DNA of 64,000 bases from Hominenteromicrobium mulieris (GCF_020687165.1 NZ_JAJEQC010000011.1); one strand, 5' to 3'. Shown: positions 42,066 through 50,505, numbered from the stretch's first letter. Notes: generated by a model from the letters alone, not told the origin. Numbers and translations: made by a program.

Positions 42066-42641
42066 TTACGCAGCAAGGTGCTTTTTCACGATCCGCTTGC
42101 CGATCATTGCGCCGATAAAGGCCGCCACGATCACACCGGCCACCAGCGCCACAGACACCCAGGATTGCAGCATCTGGGATGCGGCAAGGATGGCGTCCTG
42201 ACGGCCATCAGTGACCATCTGATACGCCATAGCCTTGGCTGCGATGGCGTAGGGAATGATAGTGCTGCCGAATGCGGCCAGCACCTGATTGATGACATAA
42301 CTGACGGTCAGCGCCTTCGCATTGCCGTAGCCCATCTTCCACAGCAGTAGTTCAGCAATGACACCGGAGAGAATAAAGAGGATGATGTACGGCAGGTATC
42401 CGCCCATAATGGCACGGACGATACTGTAAATGAGGATTGCACCGGGCTTTTTCACCTTCGTGCCGATGATGAAGTAGACGATGCCCTCCAGCAGGGCGAA
42501 AAACACCGGCATCAGAATGATGGTAATGGGCGTTGCGTACAGGACGGAGCTGGCGAAGAAAATGACCACATTGATTAGAGCCAGCAGGACAACGGTGATG
42601 ATGTCCTTGACTTTCAGTTTATTGGGGTTTGCAGTACTCAT
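42066..42641 (-). CDS. MptD family ECF transporter S component
   Basis: S components bind the substrate of energy-coupling-factor importers. The 191-residue product has about five to six membrane segments, begins with a lysine-rich cytoplasmic stretch and contains ALLEGIVYFIIGTKVKKPGAILIYSIVRAIMGGYLPYI, typical of MptD-family proteins (putative metal-related substrate). ATG 42641 follows AAAAAGGAGTCTTTACC; the frame is open further upstream but that part overlaps the ECF gene and has no support. The gene lies between its energising module and the ABC pair. Confidence 0.85.
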   Translation of the reverse strand: MSTANPNKLKVKDIITVVLLALINVVIFFASSVLYATPITIILMPVFFALLEGIVYFIIGTKVKKPGAILIYSIVRAIMGGYLPYIILFILSGVIAELLLWKMGYGNAKALTVSYVINQVLAAFGSTIIPYAIAAKAMAYQMVTDGRQDAILAASQMLQSWVSVALVAGVIVAAFIGAMIGKRIVKKHLAA

Positions 42642-42693
42642 GGTAAAGACTCCTTTTTGAATGAAATATGTTTGAACGTCGCAGAGACGGCGA

Positions 42694-44856
42694 TCACAGG
42701 ATAAGGCCGGCGGCGATCGATGCTGCCAGCAGGACACAGAACACAGCATCCCACGCAGAAAACCGAAGCGACAGATAGTTGCTTTTACGGCGGGTTAAGT
42801 CGATGCCCCGTGTTTCGGCGGAGGCGGACAGCGTCTCGGCAATGCGGATGACCCGCAGCGCCATGGGAACGGTCAGAATTTCCAGATACGATGGTAGCGC
42901 ACGCAGCTTTTGCCACGGCGTCACAAATGCGCCACGGGTGCGGATGGATTGCCGCAGTAGCTTCATGTCTCCCGACAGAACGGGGAAGAAGCGGAAGATC
43001 ACGGCTACGATCATAATGAGCCGTTCCGGCAGGTGCAGATTACGCAGCGCCGCCAGGGTACGGCTGGCTTCATTCCGCCCAATCAGCGTCCGCATGGAAA
43101 TGCCAACGGCAATGATACGCGGGAACAGCACCAGCATAAAGGAAAACACCGTGCCCGGCAGCATGGCGTTAGCCGCCCACAGCACCCCAAAGCTTATGCC
43201 GCCCGCGATTGCCGTTCCGAGCCATCCGTCAGTTGCGGTCAGCAAGATCAGTGCCGCATAACAGGCATAGACAAGGTGATTGTTTGCCGTGGAGATCACG
43301 ACCAACAGGGCCAGCCAGTAAAGCAGCTTCGTTGCCGGGTGGAATCGTTCTTTATGCTGTTTTTTCGCAGGAGCATCGGAAGGATGGAAGCGCTCCATAT
43401 ATTGCCGTACCGCTTGCAAATCACGTTCCGAATGAACGGGAAATTCTGCCTCTGCATGTCCATCCGACAGCCCGATGCAGCGGTCACACGCACCTGCAAT
43501 CAGCTCCAGATCATGGGTGATGATGAGAACCGTCTTTTCCTTCCGCATTTCCCGGATCAGCGCCGCGCACCGCTCCAGACTTTCCGCGTCCTGTCCTGCT
43601 GTCGGCTCGTCCAGTATGACGATCGGCTTGTCGGACAGATACGCCATCATCAGCGCCAGACGCTGCATCTGCCCGCCGGAGAGGGAAAAGGGATGCCGGT
43701 CGCGGCAGTCCCACATATCCATACTTTTCAGCAGCGCTTCCGTTTTTGCTTCAAACTCCGGTGTCACCGCATGGCCGTATTGCAGTTCGTGCAGGACGGA
43801 GTTGGTGAAGAACTGAAACTCTGCTTCCTGTAGGATGAACAGCACCTGCTTTTGCAGACCCTTAGGCTTTCGCGCTTTGCCGTACAGGAATATCTGCCCG
43901 CCGGAGGGATCGTAAAGCCCCGCAATCAGCTTGCCGATGGTCGTTTTGCCACAGCCGTTTGCGCCCACGAGACCGATGATCTCATGCTCACGGATGGAAA
44001 AGCTGACACCAGAGAGGGTATCTCCGGCCTTCCTGCCGTATGTATAGCGGACATCTGAGACGGCAAGCGCCGTCGGCGCGGTTTTCGGCAGCGGCTCTTT
44101 CTCCGGCACGGTGATCTCCGCAAGGTCGAGCGTGCGCAGAGAAAGTGTTTGTCTCTGCTCCGCCGAGAACGCCTTTGCCTCTGCGGCAGTGTATTTTCCT
44201 TTGATCTCGCCGTCTGCCATAACCCAAAATTCGTCGGCAATGTCGGCAAGATAGTAGAGCCGGTGCTCACTGAGCAGCAGCGTTTTGCCCTGCGTTTTCA
44301 GGGCAAGCAGAATCTCTTTTAACTGCTGCGTGGCTGCAAAGTCCAGGTTGGCCGTTGGCTCGTCCAGCAGAAAAATATCTGTGTCCATTGCCCACGCGGA
44401 CAAGATGGAGATGAGCTGTCGCTCGCCGCTGGACAACTCGTAGACATTGCGATCCTTCAGCCGCTCCAGATGAAAGATCCGGAAGGCATCCTCCACCCGC
44501 TGACGGATTTTATCTTGCGGCAGACCGTGATTTTCAAGGCCGAAGGCCACTTCATTGGAACTGTTCACGGTAAAAAACTGACTCCGCGGATCCTGAAATA
44601 CCGATGCTGCCAGCTCGCCGATCTCGCCGATACGCAGCCCGGCGGTGTCCTGCCCGTTCAGGCGGCAAAAGCCCTTCAGCTCTCCCTCGTAAAATTGTGG
44701 GATTAGTCCGTTGATGCACCGCAGCAGCGTAGATTTTCCGCATCCGCTGCCTCCGCAGAGCACCACGCAGCGTCCCGCCGGGATGCCGCCGCCGACCTGT
44801 CGGAGGATGGGCAGCTTTGCCTCCGTATATTGGAATTCAAATTCAAAATCTATCAT
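42694..44856 (-). CDS. Fused ECF transporter ATPase-ATPase-T component (EcfA-EcfA-EcfT)
   Basis: ECF importers normally use two ATPases and a T component from separate genes; here one 720-residue protein carries all three. The first ATPase (about 1-220) has Walker A GGSGCGKS (35-42) and the signature ELSSGERQLISILSAW; Walker B is IFLLDEPTANLD. The second (about 262-480) has GANGCGKTTIGKL, SLSGGQMQRLALMMAYL and IVILDEPTAGQD. The C-terminal about 210 residues are a membrane T-component with the late Ala-Arg-Gly-type motif seen as RGAFVTPWQ and the ETRGID region. I start it at ATG 44856 (MIDFEFEFQY); the upstream in-frame ATG at 44874 abuts the operator dyad. It is the first gene of the minus-strand transport operon. 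Confidence 0.85.
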   Translation of the reverse strand: MIDFEFEFQYTEAKLPILRQVGGGIPAGRCVVLCGGSGCGKSTLLRCINGLIPQFYEGELKGFCRLNGQDTAGLRIGEIGELAASVFQDPRSQFFTVNSSNEVAFGLENHGLPQDKIRQRVEDAFRIFHLERLKDRNVYELSSGERQLISILSAWAMDTDIFLLDEPTANLDFAATQQLKEILLALKTQGKTLLLSEHRLYYLADIADEFWVMADGEIKGKYTAAEAKAFSAEQRQTLSLRTLDLAEITVPEKEPLPKTAPTALAVSDVRYTYGRKAGDTLSGVSFSIREHEIIGLVGANGCGKTTIGKLIAGLYDPSGGQIFLYGKARKPKGLQKQVLFILQEAEFQFFTNSVLHELQYGHAVTPEFEAKTEALLKSMDMWDCRDRHPFSLSGGQMQRLALMMAYLSDKPIVILDEPTAGQDAESLERCAALIREMRKEKTVLIITHDLELIAGACDRCIGLSDGHAEAEFPVHSERDLQAVRQYMERFHPSDAPAKKQHKERFHPATKLLYWLALLVVISTANNHLVYACYAALILLTATDGWLGTAIAGGISFGVLWAANAMLPGTVFSFMLVLFPRIIAVGISMRTLIGRNEASRTLAALRNLHLPERLIMIVAVIFRFFPVLSGDMKLLRQSIRTRGAFVTPWQKLRALPSYLEILTVPMALRVIRIAETLSASAETRGIDLTRRKSNYLSLRFSAWDAVFCVLLAASIAAGLIL

Positions 44857-44876
44857 CGCAAACTCTTTTCTCATTA

Positions 44877-44892
44877 GTTAGCTATTTCTAAC
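44877..44892 (-). promoter_or_regulatory. GTTAG-N6-CTAAC box before the ECF/ABC operon
   Basis: The plus strand reads GTTAG-CTATTT-CTAAC, 20 bases before the start codon at 44856. It is the same dyad as those at 27320 and 27355 before the convergent enzyme operon. No clear promoter hexamers could be fixed here. Confidence 0.65.
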
Positions 44893-44943
44893 CAACAGTC
44901 GTAAGAAACGGACGGATGGACCGTCCGAATCAACTTTTCGGAT

Positions 44944-45552
44944 TTATTGCAAGGTATCGCATAGCTGCCGCCAACCGGCGTTGGTGAAATCAAGGACTGC
45001 CTGTAAGCAGGTAAGCATTCTGCCTTCCTCCATATGCTGATCCAGCAGCTGGCGGAAGTACCAGAACTGTGAGCCCATCAAAAGACGGATCGCATCGGCA
45101 TTTGGCGCTTTTCCATAGATATGTGAAAAGAACTCTACCGTTTGTTCCGCTTTACGGTTCATCAGTTCATGCAGCACGGTTTCCATGGAGCTGCCATCAC
45201 TGCGGCAGAAAAATAAAGTGCAGTCATTGCAGTGCTCGGTCAGCAGTTGAAAATATACCTGTTCTTCGGCGTTTATGGCGCGGAGGATATCCTCTGGCTG
45301 CGCACTGTGCTTTGCATTTTCGTATTCTTCCGCGACGGGAGCAAAGAGAACCTGCATCGCCTCAAAAAAATCCTGAAGCAGACTGGCAAACAACGCGTCT
45401 TTATTCTTGTATCTTGTGTAGATTGCCCCCGTAGTAACACCGGCTTTTTCGGCGATCTTGTGCAGAGAGGCTTTCTGAAAGCCGTAAGCAAGAAATTCCG
45501 AATAAGCAGCCTGAATAATCCCATCATCCAGGGAATGATCCCTATTGGCCAT
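44944..45552 (-). CDS. TetR family transcriptional regulator
   Basis: The 202-residue product has the TetR DNA-binding domain (FLAYGFQKASLHKIAEKAGVTTGAIYTRYKNKDALFASLL, about 20-58) and a C-terminal ligand domain like those of the TetR_C group linked to ABC transporter genes. ATG 45552 begins MANRDHSLDD; AGGAG lies upstream. It is oriented with the ECF/ABC genes and is separated from them by an 87-base gap containing the GTTAG box, so it probably controls the transport operon or senses its cargo. It is unlike the TetR at 26701. Confidence 0.87.
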   Translation of the reverse strand: MANRDHSLDDGIIQAAYSEFLAYGFQKASLHKIAEKAGVTTGAIYTRYKNKDALFASLLQDFFEAMQVLFAPVAEEYENAKHSAQPEDILRAINAEEQVYFQLLTEHCNDCTLFFCRSDGSSMETVLHELMNRKAEQTVEFFSHIYGKAPNADAIRLLMGSQFWYFRQLLDQHMEEGRMLTCLQAVLDFTNAGWRQLCDTLQ

Positions 45553-45576
45553 GTCTTCACTCCTCTGCGCCTAAAT

Positions 45577-45632
45577 AATAACGTCATTATCGATAACGAC
45601 ATTATTATAGCGTTCTTTTTGCTGCTTGTCAA
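45577..45632 (-). promoter_or_regulatory. Consensus promoter with palindromic operator before tetR
   Basis: On the minus strand TTGACA (45632-45627), a 17-base spacer and TATAAT (45609-45604) match the consensus fully. Downstream of and overlapping the -10, AATGTCGTTATCGATAATGACGTT forms a quasi-palindrome centred on TATCGATA, a likely binding site for the TetR protein itself. Confidence 0.8.
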
Positions 45633-45664
45633 TGCGAATTGCACACTCCTTTACAAAAACATAC

Positions 45665-45776
45665 CTTGGCAAATCTCGTCTCAAAAGGAAATTCTTATGA
45701 CTTATGCAAAGAAAAACGGATATTTACATCCGCAATTCTTTGTTGATGACGGTATCAGCGGAACAACATTTGCTGA
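45665..45776 (+). pseudogene. Internal fragment of a resident large serine recombinase gene
   Basis: The plus strand encodes ISSQKEILMTYAKKNGYLHP followed by QFFVDDGISGTTF, the region of Tn4451-type serine recombinases between the catalytic start and the DxGxSG motif. Neither the N-terminus nor the remainder is here. The frame breaks exactly where the new conjugative element begins (about 45777), so the fragment is probably the interrupted target gene. Confidence 0.65.
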
Positions 45777-45778
45777 GG

Positions 45779-47451
45779 TTAGATAGCGATACTTTTTACA
45801 TCTACCATGTTGCGGCGGTCATGGTTGACAACTTGCGTCGGCTCCTGCTCGGTATCAACCTGTCCGACAAAGCTGTAATGGATTTCGATTTTCCGGGTGT
45901 TGGTTTCCCGGTCTAATTCATGTATCAAAATACGGTCGATAAACTCATGGCGTTTTCATAGGTCAATTCCTGTATGTCGCTGTATTTCCCGACAATCTGA
46001 ATAAACCTTGATATATCCCTTTTTCGCTCGGTAACGGTTGCGATCTGCTGTTGTAACTCGTCTATCCTTGCGGCAAGGGATTTCTTTTCGTCCTCGTAGC
46101 CGGAAGTTAGAAACACAAACCGTTCATCTGTCAGTCTGCCTAATGCGTTGTCCTCGTACAGCTTGCGGAAAAGCGTGTCAAGTTCGGTCATACGCGCCTG
46201 TGCTTTGGAAAGTTCCTTTTGCTGCTGCGCTAATGCCTTTCTCGCTTCCATGTCGCCGTACTCGGTAGCTTTACAGATAAAGTCCTGTTCGTGTTCCTTA
46301 ACATACTGCAAAACCCGCCGCATATCTTCCAGCACTAAATCAAGAAGTACGTTTTTGCGGATATAATGAGAGGTACACTCGCTGCCTGTCCTTGCCCTGT
46401 TGCGCCATGCGCCGCAAGAATAGGAAAACCTGCGCGGCTCGATATTTACGCCCTGTTGGTAATACATCTTATGTCCGCAACCAGCGCAAAACAGCAAGCC
46501 GGAAAAAATATCAATCTCCGCTGCTTTTGTCGGGCGGTGGCGGGTAGCAATCCGCTTTTGCGCAAGTTCAAAGGTTTCCTCGTCAACAAGCGGCTCATGG
46601 GTGTTTGGGAAGAAATAGCGTTGTTCTTCTTCGTTCTTCCGGGTCTTTTTCGACTTGTAGGATACCTTGTGAGTTTTCGCGGTTATGGTATGCCCTAAAT
46701 ATTCCTGCCTTGCTAATATGTCATAGAGCGTTTTGTCCGGCCAAGTATAGGGGGCGATCATTGCCCGCTGATACCGCGCCTGTCCTGTGCGCTGATAGCG
46801 CAACGCTCCAATCGTCAAGACTTTGTTTTCCGCAAGCCATTTTTGGATTTCGCACATACGCACGCCGCTAACAAACATAGCGAAAACCTGTTTGACAATC
46901 GGCGCGGTTTCCGGGTCGGGTATAAGGTGGTGGCGGTTGTTCGGGTCTGGGATATAGCCGTATGGATATTCCCCGTTGACGCGCTCGCCTTTTTGCGCCT
47001 GTGCCTGTTTAACTGCGCGGATTTTCTTGCTTGTGTCGCGGGCGTAAAACTCGTTAAACCAGTTCCGCAAGGGGGTAAACTCGTTATCCTCCCGCGCTGT
47101 GTCAACTCCGTCGTTGATCGCGATATAGCGTACTCCGTTTTCGGGAAATACAATCTCTATGAGTTCGCCCGTTTTCAGATAGTTTCTGCCAAGACGGGAA
47201 AGGTCTTTGGTAATGACCGTCGCCACTCGTCCGGCTTCCACTTCCTGCAACATCGCTTGCAGCCCCTCGCGCTCAAAACTCACGCTGGAAAATCCGTCGT
47301 CCACAAAAAACTTTGTGTTCAAAAAATGGTGTTCGTCCGCATAGCGTTGAAGTATCATTTTTTGGTGCTGTATGCTTCCGCTTTCTCCGGCTTGCATATC
47401 CTCTTGACTTAAACGGCAGTAAAGGGCGGTGATTTTATTCGACTGTAACAT
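45779..47451 (-). pseudogene. Large serine recombinase of the conjugative element, frameshifted near its end
   Basis: These enzymes cut and rejoin att sites to integrate and excise elements. The main frame (47451-45925) has the catalytic YCRLSQED (Arg13, Ser15), DDGFSSVSFEREG, VITKDLSRLGRN, the recombinase domain, a zinc ribbon (CAGCGHKM...C...C) and a coiled coil (about 420-500). At about 45949 one base is missing: the frame ends prematurely as ENAMSLSTVF. Restoring a C gives ENAHEFIDRILIHELDRETN, continuing to QVDTEQEPTQVVNHDRRNM and TAA at 45779. The product thus loses about 50 C-terminal residues, which may impair recombination, or the shift is a sequence error. ATG 47451 follows AAAGGAGGACTA. 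Confidence 0.78.
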
Positions 47452-47528
47452 TAGTCCTCCTTTCCGACAGCCGAATAAACAGGTATAATGTGTTGCTATC
47501 ATTATACCATATCCCGCCGCCTAATGCA

Positions 47529-47702
47529 CTACTCGGACGCTAAAAATCCCGGATTTCCGGGCTTTTTCTGCAAATCCTTTACAATGAATTTTTCAATCTT
47601 TTTATGGATTGTATCGGTTGCCTTTTCACTCGGCAACGCTTGAACAAGATAGGTGATTTTCCCTATTTTGCGTTCGGTTGTAATTGTCTGTTTTTTATCC
47701 AT
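47529..47702 (-). CDS. TnpW family transposon-encoded protein
   Basis: The 57-residue product, starting MDKKQTITTERKIGKITY and containing VQALPSEKATDTIHKKIEKF, fits the small TnpW-type proteins found beside serine recombinases of Tn4451-like and CTn elements. Their function is unknown; a recombination accessory role has been supposed. ATG 47702 follows AAAGGAGGTTTTTCTA. It is 78 bases upstream of the recombinase gene and probably co-transcribed. Confidence 0.75.
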   Translation of the reverse strand: MDKKQTITTERKIGKITYLVQALPSEKATDTIHKKIEKFIVKDLQKKPGNPGFLASE

Positions 47703-47742
47703 TAGAAAAACCTCCTTTTCCTGTATGGATAAACTATATTCG

Positions 47743-48157
47743 TCAAAAGGCAAAACGGGCGGTTGTTAGCTGCAACCTCACGGGAGTTTCACCCCGGCCC
47801 ATGCTTATGGGTGCGCCGCGCAATACTTTGAGGGTGTTCAACGCGGGAGTATCATTGTGCCGCCTTGTATGTCGTCGCCCACAAGCTGCTAAACTTGTTT
47901 TACGGCGCGGTAGTTCTCGCTCGACTTTTCCCCAACGGGGAAAAGCGGTCATGGCGTACCCGCCGCCCGGCTCGGTACAGACGGAATGTACCCGTTGCCT
48001 GTTATGCTGCGCACCAAAGGCCGCTTTCTTTGTCAAGGAACAATAGGCTTTGTCGGCCTGTAACAGTACACCGTTTCCGATGTGCTGTTACGGAACGACA
48101 AATAGCCCATAACGGGAAGCGTGGAAAGGGGACACGCTCCCCGCATGGGCTAAAAGA
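47743..48157. other. 415-base stretch without a convincing gene
   Basis: I see no gene with a ribosome binding site here. There are several stems, including CCCC-AACG-GGGG at about 47930 and GTAACAGTACA/TGTGCTGTTAC at about 48059-48092. The stretch between tnpW and the Orf8-like gene may be a regulatory RNA or an untranslated leader of the element. An open minus-strand frame of 97 codons lacks any start support and I do not call it. Confidence 0.35.
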
Positions 48158-48400
48158 TTATCCTACATGAAAAGCAAGGGTGCGGGTAATAAGGCGCACT
48201 TGCAGCCTGTTACGCATTTCCTCGTCCACATAGGAATAGGTATTGCCCGCGTCGTCTTTCAGCGTGCGGGTACAAAGTTTCGCTATGTAACCCTCGTAAT
48301 GCTTCAAGATCGCGCACATGGCGGTTGTGTCGCCGTTTGCCGCTGCGGAAATGACAGGGAACGGCAACAGATTTTCAGATTTCCTAACGGTATTCATCAT
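48158..48400 (-). CDS. Tn916 Orf8-like helix-turn-helix protein
   Basis: The 80-residue product contains LPFPVISAAANGDTTAMCAILKHYEGYIAKL and VDEEMRNRLQVRLI, the pattern of the small helix-turn-helix proteins (HTH_16) that follow the sigma-like Orf7 of Tn916-family elements, where they help control excision and transfer genes. ATG 48400 lies after GGAGGGAAAAGCAG and overlaps the end of the sigma-like gene, as in Tn916 relatives. Confidence 0.82.
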   Translation of the reverse strand: MMNTVRKSENLLPFPVISAAANGDTTAMCAILKHYEGYIAKLCTRTLKDDAGNTYSYVDEEMRNRLQVRLITRTLAFHVG

Positions 48401-48821
48401 CTGCTTTTCCCTCCAAATACTGTTTGATTTTCGCAAGCGCGGATTTCCTGTGCCGGAAAACCGTCGTGCGTACAACATTCAGCAGTTCAGCAATTTCCGC
48501 GTCGCTCATGTCCAAGAAGTAGGACAAAAGGATAATGTCGCGTTTCCTTTCGGGCAAAGCGTTAAGGGCTTCGGCAAGCAGTTCATTTTTGACGAGTACA
48601 TCAAAGCCGGACACTTGAAAACGGAAATAATCGCTTTTGTATTCGTCCGTTGTGAAAAGCTGCGCGAGTTCGCTTTCGCTCAAATCCGAAAAAGTAACTT
48701 CGCGTGCTGCGCGTTTCGCAAGAGTGCGGCGGTGGCTTTTCGCTTCGCCGACCAAAGTTTTCTTTGCTAATGCGTCGTACTGATGTTGTATTCTTTCCTT
48801 GTCGGAAGAAGATAGCTCCAT
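48384..48821 (-). CDS. Sigma-70-like regulator, Tn916 Orf7 type
   Basis: The 145-residue product has a region-2-like part (REVTFSDLSESELAQLFTTDEYKSDYFRFQVSGFDVLV) and a region-4-like helix-turn-helix (LPERKRDIILLSYFLDMSDAEIAELLNVVRTTVFRHRKSALAKIKQYL). It corresponds to Orf7 in Tn916-type elements, which with Orf8 activates the recombination and transfer operons. ATG 48821 follows GGAAGGAGGTGAACTCT; an in-frame GTG three codons earlier overlaps that site. It is the first gene of the regulatory pair. Confidence 0.85.
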   Translation of the reverse strand: MELSSSDKERIQHQYDALAKKTLVGEAKSHRRTLAKRAAREVTFSDLSESELAQLFTTDEYKSDYFRFQVSGFDVLVKNELLAEALNALPERKRDIILLSYFLDMSDAEIAELLNVVRTTVFRHRKSALAKIKQYLEGKADDEYR

Positions 48822-49221
48822 AGAGTTCACCTCCTTCCCGCGTGGAGTAGAGGACGGGAGTTAAGGGCTTGTCCTCTCTGCCCCTTTCGCTCCGTACCCG
48901 TTCGGGAGATGGCTCTTGAGTGCGCTTTTCAGAAAAAAGTTGAAAAAAGCAAAATGCGCCCGTCCGCAAGACGCGGACGGGCGCAAAGGAAATGTAAGCA
49001 GTAGCTAAATGTATTGACAGTTCACATTCATAGCCGGAATATCCCGCTTGCGGAGCATAGCTTTTTTTGACCGCAAAGCATTAGGCGGGTTACAGTAAAT
49101 AAAAATGGACACGGCGATACCTCCCCGATACCGCCGTATCCTTAAAAAAGGGCGACTTTAATACACTACCCGCAATCCATTCTATAATAGGGAACAGCGG
49201 CTTTTGCGCAATATTAAATAA
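48822..49221. other. Regulatory gap without a gene
   Basis: This 400-base interval upstream of the sigma-like gene holds no convincing gene. A TATAAT occurs on the plus strand near 49182, and a run resembling the Tn916 regulatory region precedes the GGAAGGAGG site. I cannot place a promoter for the minus-strand genes with confidence. Confidence 0.35.
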
Positions 49222-49268
49222 AAAAGCCGATAACACATAGGTTTTTTGACCTAATGCGTTATCGGCTC
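49222..49268 (-). terminator. Terminator of the rRNA methylase gene
   Basis: On the minus strand AGCCGATAAC...GTTATCGGCT forms a long stem with an inner AGGT/ACCT pairing and is followed by TTTTTTATTT. Confidence 0.8.
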
Positions 49269-49294
49269 TGCGTCTATGCGTCTGGCACTTTTAA

Positions 49295-50278
49295 TCATTT
49301 TTTTTTGAATTTATTATATGTGTTAGCTAACTGTCCACAAGCCGCGTTAATCTCTCTGCCATGAGAAACTCTCATAGTAACTTCAAGTCCTGCTTGCTCT
49401 AATTGATGTTTGAATGCAACTATTTCCCGTTTCTGTGGTGCTTTAATTCTTGAATTGCTTGTTGGGTTGTATTGTAACACGTTAATCATAACTTTTTTGC
49501 CCCGAAACCATTTTGCAAGTTGTCTTACATCTGAGGGCCGGTCATTTATACCCGGTAAAAGCAAATACGCAAAGACAATTTTGCGATTATGCCTTTCAGA
49601 ATAGGATAAGGCTTGCTTAACAACATCTTCAATAGCATATATGCGCATGTGAGGAATAATACGATTTCTTGCAGATTGTGTTGCTGCGTGTAAAGATATT
49701 GTCAACTGAATTTTAAGATGTTCCTCGCGCAATTTTTTTAATTGATCGACCGGACCAACTGTTGATATGGTAATGCCGTCGGTTGGAAAGTTGAGCCCAT
49801 ATCTATCTCGGAGAATATGGATTGCTTTTATCAAGTTGTCATAATTGAATAAAGGCTCTCCCATACCCATAAAAACGATACGGTTTACTTTTCGACGCAA
49901 CAATATAATCTGTTGTACGATTTCTGACGATGTTAGATTACGAACAAAGCCATTTCGCCCGGACTCACAAAAAATACAACCAACAGGACAACCGACTTGT
50001 GTGCTCACGCAAACAGTTCCACCATCTCGCCGCTTGATAAAAACCGTTTCAATGTATTTGTTGTCTTTCAGTTCGTAAACATACTTTTCAGTATCACTGC
50101 TTTTGCAAATATTTTTTACCAACATTGATAGATTTTTTTTGCGTGGTAATTGCTTATATAATTCTTCATATAAGGCTTTTGCTTCATTCTCGCCAATAAC
50201 TTCCGACATTTCTTTGTAAGTAAATCCGTATGGATCATTCCGTACTTCCGCAGGCGTATATTTAGGTAAACGTTTCAT
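49295..50278 (-). CDS. Cfr/RlmN-family radical SAM 23S rRNA methyltransferase
   Basis: Members methylate A2503 of 23S rRNA, at C2 (RlmN, housekeeping) or C8 (Cfr, multidrug resistance). The 327-residue product has the radical SAM cluster motif CPVGCIFC (CX3CX2C), the conserved VCVSTQVG cysteine before it, MGMGEPLFNYDN, ISTVGP, LTISLHAATQSARN, LPGINDRPSD and the C-terminal mechanistic cysteine in NAACGQL. FCESG replaces the usual FCATG. The N-terminus is short and unlike standard RlmN. It is AT-rich, mobile, and sits behind an attenuation leader with a KTR protein gene, the usual setting of ribosome-targeting resistance genes, so a resistance role is plausible but C2 or C8 specificity cannot be told. 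Confidence 0.82.
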   Translation of the reverse strand: MKRLPKYTPAEVRNDPYGFTYKEMSEVIGENEAKALYEELYKQLPRKKNLSMLVKNICKSSDTEKYVYELKDNKYIETVFIKRRDGGTVCVSTQVGCPVGCIFCESGRNGFVRNLTSSEIVQQIILLRRKVNRIVFMGMGEPLFNYDNLIKAIHILRDRYGLNFPTDGITISTVGPVDQLKKLREEHLKIQLTISLHAATQSARNRIIPHMRIYAIEDVVKQALSYSERHNRKIVFAYLLLPGINDRPSDVRQLAKWFRGKKVMINVLQYNPTSNSRIKAPQKREIVAFKHQLEQAGLEVTMRVSHGREINAACGQLANTYNKFKKK

Positions 50279-50294
50279 TTTTATATCCTTTCTT

Positions 50295-50480
50295 CTAAAT
50301 AATAAAAGTTTGTTTTTCTGTATTTTTGATTACAATCTCTAATTTTTCTACATCAATGATATGCGTCAATTTGCATTTAGGGCAGAAAAGAGGAAAATCT
50401 TTTAATACAGTATTATGAAATACTTGAACTCTCGTCTTTCCGTTACAAATCGGACATTTTATCCAATATTTTTTAAGCAT
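50295..50480 (-). CDS. Cysteine-rich KTR domain protein
   Basis: The 61-residue product begins MLKKYWIKCPICNGKTRVQV, with CPIC and CPKC pairs forming a zinc ribbon and the KTR tripeptide of the family, and ends KNTEKQTFII. These small proteins occur beside tet(M)-type and other resistance genes on Tn916-like elements; their function is unknown. It is 16 bases upstream of the rRNA methylase gene and downstream of the attenuator, so the two are probably induced together. Confidence 0.82.
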   Translation of the reverse strand: MLKKYWIKCPICNGKTRVQVFHNTVLKDFPLFCPKCKLTHIIDVEKLEIVIKNTEKQTFII

Positions 50481-50505
50481 TATATTTCACTCGTCCTTTT
50501 TACAC

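Noticed and set aside
47743..48036. A 97-codon minus-strand open frame between tnpW and the Orf8-like gene
   Set aside because: There is no ribosome binding site, the frame overlaps strong hairpins and the composition looks non-coding.
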